The notes under the pieces were generated by a model. The model was given only the letters and a program-made list of their open reading frames with translations. It made no database searches and was not told the origin of the DNA. From Methylococcaceae bacterium UBA662 (GTDB taxonomy: Bacteria; Pseudomonadota; Gammaproteobacteria; Methylococcales; Methylomonadaceae), in the NCBI GenBank assembly GCA_002299425.1, contig DBNW01000017.1:1-5097 (forward strand): 5,097 bases of DNA. Reading direction: 5' to 3'. The first letter of the stretch is position 1. Each line of letters opens with the position of its first letter. Below are positions 1-5,097 of this stretch, in pieces. A program made the translations under genes and the position numbers.

Positions 1-114
1 CTCGAATCATGGTGCTTGCTGATAATGTCTGCCAATCTCTCAATCATCAGGGGCAGGTCACGCACCAATGCCGTCACTAAATCATTGAATGCTTGCCGTC
101 TGTATTTATCCTAC
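1..114. other. Left-edge stretch downstream of the symporter gene, no supported gene
   Basis: This is the region 3' of the symporter stop. On the minus strand one frame stays open from about position 110 to the window edge (36 codons), beginning DKYRRQAFNDLV and containing LPLMIERLADIISKHH. The composition is protein-like and amphipathic. Possible starts in that frame (GTG at 77, ATG at 47) have no visible Shine-Dalgarno sequence, so this could be the beginning of a following gene or chance. No hairpin followed by a T-run, which would mark the symporter terminator, is visible here. Confidence 0.3.
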
Positions 115-1350
115 CTAAGGCTTTGAACGCACTATTTTTTGCACCACCAAACTGCCGACCAAATCGCCTTGAACATTGACGGCGGTTCGGAAAGCATCCA
201 GCAATCGGTCTACGGGCAACAAAATCGCAATTGCTTCGGCTGGCAGACCCACCGACTGCAACACCATGACCATCGTCACCATGCCCGCACTAGGAATGCC
301 GGGCGCACCGATGGAAGCTATCATCGCGGTAAAAAACACAATCAATTGCTGCCCGACATCCAGTTCAACGCCTACCAAATTAGCGACAAACAAAGCTGCG
401 GCTGCTTCATACAAGGCAGTGCCGTCCATGTTGATGGTCGCCCCCAGCGGCACCACAAAACCGGCTATGTCCGGCTTGACGTGCAGATGCTGCTCGGCAC
501 AACGCAGGCTAACCGGTAACGTAGCGTTACTGGAACTGGTAGCAAAGGCCGTGATTAAGGCTTCCCGTGCACCCTTAAAAAACCGCAACGGCGTCATACC
601 CGTGATTAAAAACAAAATTAACGGCAATATTACCCAGCTGTGTAGCAGCAGCGTCCCGATCACCACACCGACAAATTTCGCCAGACTAGAAAGCAATACC
701 AGATTTTGTTCCGCCACTAATTGCGCCAACAATGCCATGATACCGATCGGTGCCAAACGCATGATCCAACCGAGCATGCGCAACACAATTTCCAAGCCTT
801 CCTGCAGCAGCAACAAGATATTGCGGTAACGTTCACCGCCCACCACCAAGGCAACGCCTAAAAACAGCGCAAACACCACCAATGCCAAGATATTGCCTTC
901 GGCCAAGGCGGCAAAAGGATTAACAAACAAGCCGTGCAAAAAATGGTTGGCAAAATCAACCACGGTTATGGGCTTGGTGTTGAAATTCTGCATAGCATCC
1001 TGAAACAAATTGAGCTCCAACCCTTTTCCAGGCATAAAAAGGGTTGATGCGACCATGCCCAACAGGATAGCAATCGCCATGGTCAGGACAAAAAACACCA
1101 GCGTTGACACCCAAACCCGGTGCATTTTTTCCTGTGCTCTTAATTGAGCAATACCTACGGCGATGGAGGCAAAAACCACGGGCACCAAGAGCATTTTCAG
1201 CAAATCGACAAAAATGCCACCCAACAATTTGGCGGCGGACAAGCCGTATTGGTTGATGGCCGAATCTGCCCCCAGTGCTGCAAACAGCAGGCCCAGTGCT
1301 ACCCCCGCCACAACACCTATAAAAATTTGTAAATTCAATGACCAACGCAT
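115..1350 (-). CDS. Dicarboxylate/amino acid:cation symporter (DAACS/SLC1 family), probably acidic amino-acid uptake
   Basis: This is an inner-membrane secondary transporter of 411 residues, normal family length, that should take up an anionic substrate, most likely glutamate or aspartate, with Na+ or H+. I start it at the ATG at 1350 because AAGGA (1356-1360) lies 5 bases upstream. A TTG 33 bases further upstream would put this ribosome binding site inside the coding region. The N-terminus (MRWSLNLQIFIGVVAGVALG) forms the first membrane helix, and further hydrophobic helices follow throughout. Core motifs, numbered from this ATG: HP1 loop SSSNATLP (272-279), TM7 NMDGT (307-311), HP2 IASIGAPGIPSAG (344-356), and TM8 DAFRT and NVQGD (385-396). 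In this family the TM8 Asp (385) contacts the substrate amino group and the Arg (388) its side-chain carboxylate. Having both argues for acidic amino acids over C4-dicarboxylates (DctA) or neutral amino acids. The HP1/TM7 core resembles eukaryotic EAATs. Exact substrate and coupling ion are inferred. It appears to be transcribed alone. Confidence 0.95.
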   Translation of the reverse strand: MRWSLNLQIFIGVVAGVALGLLFAALGADSAINQYGLSAAKLLGGIFVDLLKMLLVPVVFASIAVGIAQLRAQEKMHRVWVSTLVFFVLTMAIAILLGMVASTLFMPGKGLELNLFQDAMQNFNTKPITVVDFANHFLHGLFVNPFAALAEGNILALVVFALFLGVALVVGGERYRNILLLLQEGLEIVLRMLGWIMRLAPIGIMALLAQLVAEQNLVLLSSLAKFVGVVIGTLLLHSWVILPLILFLITGMTPLRFFKGAREALITAFATSSSNATLPVSLRCAEQHLHVKPDIAGFVVPLGATINMDGTALYEAAAALFVANLVGVELDVGQQLIVFFTAMIASIGAPGIPSAGMVTMVMVLQSVGLPAEAIAILLPVDRLLDAFRTAVNVQGDLVGSLVVQKIVRSKP

Positions 1351-1355
1351 AGATG

Positions 1356-1360
1356 TCCTT
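1356..1360 (-). promoter_or_regulatory. Ribosome binding site that decides the symporter start
   Basis: On the minus strand AAGGA is followed by the 5-base spacer CATCT and then ATG (1350-1348). It selects this ATG over the in-frame TTG at 1383. It lies inside a CCTAAGG heptamer (1357-1363, minus sense). Confidence 0.75.
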
Positions 1361-1725
1361 AGGTTTCTTGATGGAAAACTCAAACCGTTTACCCAAAAAA
1401 ATCCAATGTTTTGAGGGTTTTTATTTTAGAAACACGTCTAAGGCAATGGTACAAAACCTAAGGTGTGCGGACGCATTGAAGTTGATTACAATCGGGTGGC
1501 GTTTGTATCCAAGGCAATCTGCCCCCATCTCACCTAAGGCAACAAAACACCACGCAAACCAATACCCGAAAACCCAAGGCGAAACCGAGGCAAAAACAGC
1601 CTTCAACCCACCCGCTGTTACCACCAGCCATCGGCTCCGTACCGCTCATTCGCTGGGTATTTTCAGGTTTTTAAGTGACCAAAGACCGGGCTTGTGCTCT
1701 AACGGGCCTGCGCGTTTATTTTGTT
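1361..1725. other. Divergent intergenic region between symporter and DUF6671 genes
   Basis: Both flanking genes read away from this region, so it should contain both promoters. I cannot place either with confidence. A minus-strand AT-rich block TAAAATAAAAA sits around 1420-1430, but no -35 lies at proper spacing. On the plus strand TTGTGC (1692-1697) and TTTATT (1715-1720) are 17 bases apart but too close to the ribosome binding site to be convincing. Short repeats are present: CCTAAGG at 1357, 1457 and 1533, and CTAAGGCAA at 1438 and 1534. I see no convincing gene or RNA here. Confidence 0.5.
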
Positions 1726-1732
1726 TAAGGAG
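1726..1732 (+). promoter_or_regulatory. Ribosome binding site of the DUF6671 gene
   Basis: TAAGGAG is followed by a 5-base spacer and the ATG at 1738. This is a near-perfect Shine-Dalgarno match and fixes the start of the zinc-ribbon gene. Confidence 0.85.
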
Positions 1733-1737
1733 CATCC

Positions 1738-2598
1738 ATGTTCACTCATTCAACACACCTGTATTACAGAAAAAGCGACATTGCTTTTTTAACCAAGCAC
1801 GGCAAAGAAGGCTTGTTGTCACCCATCTTGGAACCGTTTCTTGGCGTAAAAATTAAAAAAATTGACGCTTTCGACACCGATCTCCTCGGCACGTTTGCTC
1901 GCGACGTCAAACGGCTTGGTTCACAGATAGAAACCGCCCGAAAAAAAGCCTTACTGGCCATTGAAAAATCGGGGCTTAAATACGGGCTAGGCAGCGAAGG
2001 GAGCCTTTCCGGCGACCCCTACTACGGGATGGCGCCTTGGGATCATGAAGTGCTGGTGTTTGTCGACAGCACCCACAACCATGAAATTATTGGAGTGGGT
2101 TCACGCTCAGCCAAAATACTGCAAAAAAGCGTCGACTCCCTAGAAGAACTGCTTACATTGGCGAAAGCTTTTAGCTTTCCTGACCAGCACATCATCATGC
2201 GTCCGGATAAAGAAGATGATGAGCGCATTTTTAAAGACATAGAAACTTACGACAAACTGGCTCGCTGTTACCATGACTGCATCGCCTTATCCGTTACTGG
2301 TAAGGTTTTTGTAGAAAGCGACTTAAGGGCTTATGCCTGCCCAAGCAGGCAGGAAGTCATCAAGCTAGCAGGGATAAACTTGCTCATGAAAATGCATTCT
2401 CTATGCCCTGAGTGCAACACGCCCGGCTATTGGCCAATTGCCTCGAACCCTGGGTTGCCTTGCGAATACTGCCACACTCCCACAGGCATGACGTTATCGA
2501 TAAAACACGGATGCCATAAATGCGGCTATGAGAAAACTATTGCAAGGCCGGACAGCGACTACGCCGACCCGTCCTACTGCCCACAGTGCAACCCTTAA
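1738..2598 (+). CDS. DUF6671-type protein with C-terminal zinc-ribbon cysteines, function unknown
   Basis: This is a 286-residue, soluble-looking protein with no signal peptide or membrane segment. The ATG is set by a strong TAAGGAG. I recognise the pattern of the DUF6671 family from memory: KHGKE (20-24), DTD...GTF (46-53), SEGS (86-89), PWDHEVLVFVD (100-110), ESDLRA (193-198), then a cysteine-rich end. The end holds four CxxC pairs, CPEC (223-226), CEYC (242-245), CHKC (259-262) and CPQC (281-284), enough ligands for two zinc sites, either sequential or interleaved. The conserved Asp, Glu and His in the N-terminal two-thirds could form a metal or catalytic site, but no activity is established and I assign none. 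It is divergent from the symporter and convergent with the fds operon, so it is probably monocistronic with no functional partner visible. Its first codons are AT-rich (22 of 60 bases are G or C at 1741-1800). It is confidently coding; the family name is fairly sure and the function unknown. Confidence 0.88.
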   Translation: MFTHSTHLYYRKSDIAFLTKHGKEGLLSPILEPFLGVKIKKIDAFDTDLLGTFARDVKRLGSQIETARKKALLAIEKSGLKYGLGSEGSLSGDPYYGMAPWDHEVLVFVDSTHNHEIIGVGSRSAKILQKSVDSLEELLTLAKAFSFPDQHIIMRPDKEDDERIFKDIETYDKLARCYHDCIALSVTGKVFVESDLRAYACPSRQEVIKLAGINLLMKMHSLCPECNTPGYWPIASNPGLPCEYCHTPTGMTLSIKHGCHKCGYEKTIARPDSDYADPSYCPQCNP

Positions 2599-2744
2599 CG
2601 GCCCACAACCTGGCCATAGACCCGATACAGGGCTTCGCTTGTCAGCGTCCTTAGAACTAAACGCCGAACAAGCACACGGTACCGAACAGCAACCCCGATA
2701 CCTTCCCAAGCTTTGGCAAAAGGCTGCGGTATACGCAGTCGCTT
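2599..2744. other. Convergent intergenic spacer
   Basis: This is the region between the DUF6671 stop and the fds terminator. The plus-strand gene has no clear terminator. A 5-bp hairpin CTGCG/CGCAG with loop GTATA (2724-2738) is present. Read on the minus strand it is followed by CC and then TTTT (2721-2718), so it may act as a weak second terminator behind the main fds one. Short frames crossing this stretch show no start signal or recognisable motif. Confidence 0.4.
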
Positions 2745-2765
2745 AAAAATACCGGCTTGCCCGGT
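2745..2765 (-). terminator. Rho-independent terminator of the fds operon
   Basis: Read on the minus strand, ACCGG-GCAAG-CCGGT (2765-2751) forms a perfect 5-bp, mostly G:C stem with a 5-base loop. It is followed by one A and five Ts (2749-2745). It begins 44 bases past the fdsD stop, the expected place for the end of the operon. The stem is short, so strength is uncertain. Confidence 0.6.
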
Positions 2766-2809
2766 CATCACATCAGGCGCGGACCGGACTTAACCACACC
2801 GTAATGGCT

Positions 2810-3088
2810 TTACGCCTTAGGCGGCCCGTAATAGCCTTTTTTTTCAGCATCCGTCTCCAGCAACGCTTTAGCGCCTGCGATCACATGCGCCGACAAGTCG
2901 CAACCGCCCGAGCCGATATAGTCCAACAAGGCGGCCCGCATCCTCGGGTCCCAATAAGTCCTAAGGTGATTGCGCACCCCTTCCTGACGTCTGGCTTCTG
3001 GATAAGGCGCAAAAAAATCGCCGATTTGATTGGCCATCGCGAGCAACCGGTCGATGTCGATAACGCTGTCTTGCACAGGAGCCGTCAT
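2810..3088 (-). CDS. fdsD: NAD-dependent formate dehydrogenase delta subunit (FdsD)
   Basis: This is a 92-residue protein of the FdsD family, the small subunit of the soluble Mo-containing formate dehydrogenase. Diagnostic stretches are IDRLLAMANQIGDFFAPYP (about residues 12-30), GVRNHLRTYWDPRMRAALLDY (about 37-57, the conserved NH-RxxWDPRMR core) and a tail ending GYYGPPKA. Its length is usual for the family. It has no cofactor motif, consistent with an accessory or assembly/stability role next to FdsA. The ATG overlaps the fdsA stop (ATGA, 3085-3088), indicating translational coupling, and AGGAAGAGG (3107-3099) lies 10 bases upstream. A terminator follows, so it is the last gene of the operon. 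Identity is well supported by both sequence and position. Its precise biochemical role is not visible from sequence. Confidence 0.93.
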   Translation of the reverse strand: MTAPVQDSVIDIDRLLAMANQIGDFFAPYPEARRQEGVRNHLRTYWDPRMRAALLDYIGSGGCDLSAHVIAGAKALLETDAEKKGYYGPPKA

Positions 3089-5097
3089 ACTGCCACCGCC
3101 TCTTCCTGGGCAGCCGGATTTTGCGCGGTTTGCTTAAGCACCCCCTGGCTGCCGGCAGGCACGCACACGACTTCAACGGCGGTCACTTTGTATTCCGGGC
3201 AATTAGTAGCCCAGTCCGACAAATCCGATGTCAGCACATTCGCTTTCGATTCGGCATGATGGAACGTGGTGTACACGATGCCAGGATTCATCCGCAAGGA
3301 AAGCATCGCCCTGAGCCGGGTGGTGCCGAAACGGCTAGTGACCGACACCCAGGCACCGTCCTGAATGCCGCGGACGTGGGCATCTTCGGGGTTGATTTCC
3401 AGCCTGTCTTCCGGATGCCAGCGGGAGTTTTCGGTACGGCGAGTTTGCGTACCCACGTTGTATTGACTCAAAATCCGCCCGGTGGTCAACAACAACGGGA
3501 AACGGTCATTGGTGCGCTCGCTGGTAGGGACGTAGTCGGTCAGCATAAAAGTGCCGCGTCCGTTGGTGCGCGGAAAGTTTACCGTATGCAATACTTCGGT
3601 ACCTTCGGGTGCCTGTTCGTCGCAGGGCCATTGCGCCGAGCCGATGCGGTCTAAAAGCGCAAAACTCATGCCTTTGTAGGCCGGGGAAAGCCGGGCGATC
3701 TCGTCAAGAATTTCACCCGCATGGGCGTATCGAGCCGGATAACCCATGGCATTCATCAGGTGTACGACGATTTCCCAGTCTTGATAGCCTGCCAACGGCT
3801 CGATAACTTTGCGCACCCGGTTAACCCGCCGCTCGGCACTGGTGAAACTGCCTTCTTTTTCCAGCGAGGAACTGCCCGGCAGCAAAACGTGTGCGTAGCG
3901 TGAGGTCTCGTTCAGGAACAAATCCTGAAGCACGACGCATTCCATGTTTTTCATCGCGGCAATGACGTGGTGCTGGTTTGGATCGCTTTGCACCGGATCC
4001 TCGCCCATGATGTACATGCCTTTAAAGTGGCCGGTCAACGCCGCATCGAACATATTCGGCAAACGCAGTCCCGGTTCAGCATCGAGGGGCACGCCCCAGT
4101 CCTGCTCGAATGAAGCGCGCACATCCGGGTCGGTGACGAAACGGTAGCCACTGAACACATGCGGCCAACTGCCCAAGCAACTGCCACCTTGGACATTGCC
4201 CTGTCCACGCAACGGATTGACACCCACGCCCTCGCGCCCAAACATGCCGCAAGCCAGTGCCAGATTGCCCAGACACATCACGCCGGTCGAGCCTTGCGAG
4301 TGTTCGGTGACTCCCAAACCGTAGTAAATCGCGCTGTTTGGCCCGCCGGCATAAAGCCGGGCGGCTGCGCGGATGGCCTCAGGGTCCACGCCCGCTTGCG
4401 GGCCGACCTGCTCCGGCGCATAACGCTCGCTACCGACCAAGTCCGACCAGATTGCAAATTCTTCCCACTCGCAGCGCTGTCTGACAAAAGCTTCGTTGTA
4501 CAACTTTTCCCGAACCACGACATGCGCGATGCTGTTCAGAATGGCAACATTGGTACCCGGACGCAGGGCCAAATGCACCGAAGCCTGGCAATGGGCAGAC
4601 TGTACGGTTTCGGTGCGGCGCGGGTCGATGACAATGAGCTTGGCACCTTGACGGATACGCCTTTTCATCAGGGAGCCGAAAACCGGGTGGCCTTCGGTGG
4701 GGTTTGCGCCCACCACCAAAATCACGTCGGCTTGCAGAATGGAGTCAAAATGCTGACTGGCCGCACCCCAGCCGACCGTCGCTGACATGCCAAATTGTGT
4801 CGGCGAATGGCAAATCCTGGCGCAATTATCGATGTTGTTGTTGCCCAAAACCGCCCGGGCAAATTTCTGCACCAGAAAAATTTCCTCGTTCGTACACCGC
4901 GAGCTGGACACAGCACCGACCGATTTTTTGCCGTATTGGGCTTGAATGCGCTTGAATTCGCCGGCCGCATAATTTATCGCCGTCTCCCAGCTCACTGCCT
5001 GCCATGGCTGGTCGATGGATTGGCGAATCAGCGGGGTTTTTACCCGCTCGGGGTGATTGTAATAATCAAAAGCAAAGCGGCCCTTGACGCAACTGTG
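3085..5097 (-). CDS. fdsA: NAD-dependent formate dehydrogenase catalytic alpha subunit (FdsA), 5' end cut by window
   Basis: This is the cytoplasmic molybdopterin oxidoreductase subunit that oxidises formate to CO2 at a bis-MGD Mo centre and passes electrons to the NAD-reducing FdsBG subunits. The frame stays open to the window edge; a GTG at 4995 is internal, not a start. The 670 residues present start HSCVKGRFAF. Cys3 matches the last ligand of the [4Fe-4S] cluster beside the pterin, and Lys5 matches the conserved Lys two residues on (Lys44 in E. coli FdhF). Catalytic Mo-ligand Cys96 and His97 lie in NCARICHSPTQFG, so this is a Cys, not selenocysteine, enzyme. RGQ (297-299) matches the active-site Arg/Gln. 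GANPTEGHP, VIDPRRTE and GEDPVQSDPNQ are MopB-domain motifs. The molybdopterin-dinucleotide-binding domain lies at about 530-650. Full FdsA proteins are roughly 950 residues, so the N-terminal ferredoxin-like Fe-S domains lie outside. The start of fdsD overlaps its stop. It is GC-rich (38 of 60 bases at 4561-4620). Confidence 0.96.
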   Translation of the reverse strand, partial: HSCVKGRFAFDYYNHPERVKTPLIRQSIDQPWQAVSWETAINYAAGEFKRIQAQYGKKSVGAVSSSRCTNEEIFLVQKFARAVLGNNNIDNCARICHSPTQFGMSATVGWGAASQHFDSILQADVILVVGANPTEGHPVFGSLMKRRIRQGAKLIVIDPRRTETVQSAHCQASVHLALRPGTNVAILNSIAHVVVREKLYNEAFVRQRCEWEEFAIWSDLVGSERYAPEQVGPQAGVDPEAIRAAARLYAGGPNSAIYYGLGVTEHSQGSTGVMCLGNLALACGMFGREGVGVNPLRGQGNVQGGSCLGSWPHVFSGYRFVTDPDVRASFEQDWGVPLDAEPGLRLPNMFDAALTGHFKGMYIMGEDPVQSDPNQHHVIAAMKNMECVVLQDLFLNETSRYAHVLLPGSSSLEKEGSFTSAERRVNRVRKVIEPLAGYQDWEIVVHLMNAMGYPARYAHAGEILDEIARLSPAYKGMSFALLDRIGSAQWPCDEQAPEGTEVLHTVNFPRTNGRGTFMLTDYVPTSERTNDRFPLLLTTGRILSQYNVGTQTRRTENSRWHPEDRLEINPEDAHVRGIQDGAWVSVTSRFGTTRLRAMLSLRMNPGIVYTTFHHAESKANVLTSDLSDWATNCPEYKVTAVEVVCVPAGSQGVLKQTAQNPAAQEEAVAV

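Noticed and set aside
176..829. 217-codon plus-strand frame opposite the symporter
   Set aside because: It is antisense to a gene with clear family motifs; the composition (many Asn, Ala, Thr, Ser) is typical of a shadow frame.
1392..1430. Possible plus-strand terminator: CCC(A)n pairing with TTTTGAGGG followed by TTTTTATTTT
   Set aside because: The stem needs a bulge and is mostly A:T, and there is no plus-strand gene upstream to terminate.
1421..1624. 67-codon minus-strand frame with hydrophobic stretch in the divergent intergenic region
   Set aside because: It starts at a GTG with only a distant GGAG, matches no recognised family, and lies in the spacer where two divergent promoters must sit.
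1692..1720. Possible sigma-70 promoter TTGTGC-17-TTTATT for the DUF6671 gene
   Set aside because: The -10 match is weak and transcription would begin at the ribosome binding site, leaving no leader.
1353..1856. Long plus-strand frame across the intergenic region into the DUF6671 gene
   Set aside because: It overlaps the real gene in another frame, has low-complexity composition and no family motifs.
4159..4785. 208-codon plus-strand frame opposite fdsA
   Set aside because: It is antisense to the conserved catalytic core of FdsA in GC-rich DNA, where long shadow frames are expected.
3085..4995. Reading fdsA as a complete 636-residue gene starting at GTG 4995
   Set aside because: The same frame is open to the window edge and encodes the conserved CVKGRFAFDYY segment upstream, so the gene is cut by the window.

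Overview
The window reads as an ordinary Gram-negative bacterial chromosome segment, most likely proteobacterial. It carries part of an Fds-type soluble, NAD-dependent, molybdenum formate dehydrogenase operon, a secondary amino-acid symporter, and a gene of a poorly understood zinc-ribbon family. The Fds enzyme is common in methylotrophic, autotrophic and other formate-oxidising proteobacteria, so a methanotroph or methylotroph is plausible. This is an inference from gene content, not a taxonomic call.

Layout, left to right. Positions 1-114 hold no gene I can support, only an open minus-strand frame running off the left edge. Positions 115-1350 (minus strand) encode a dicarboxylate/amino acid:cation symporter (DAACS/SLC1/EAAT fold) with all transport-core motifs intact. 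A 387-base divergent intergenic region follows. Positions 1738-2598 (plus strand) encode a 286-residue protein that I assign to the uncharacterised DUF6671 family, with four CxxC pairs at its C-terminus. Positions 2599-2809 separate two convergent genes and hold a rho-independent terminator for the minus-strand operon. Positions 2810-3088 (minus strand) encode the formate dehydrogenase delta subunit FdsD. Its start codon overlaps, as ATGA, the stop codon of fdsA (3085 to beyond 5097, minus strand), the catalytic alpha subunit, which is cut at its 5' end by the window edge.

Functionally, fdsA and fdsD belong together: FdsA holds the bis-MGD molybdenum site that oxidises formate to CO2, and FdsD is the small accessory subunit of the same system. 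The fdsC (FdhD-like) gene often found between them is absent here. The symporter and the DUF6671 gene are divergently transcribed and have no evident link to formate metabolism. The fdsA DNA is clearly richer in GC than the start of the DUF6671 gene.

I found no mobile element, CRISPR array, RNA gene or obvious new multi-gene system. The least understood item is the DUF6671 protein. Other points for a second look are the CCTAAGG heptamers clustered near the symporter start, a variant active-site loop in FdsA, and the direct fdsA-fdsD junction.
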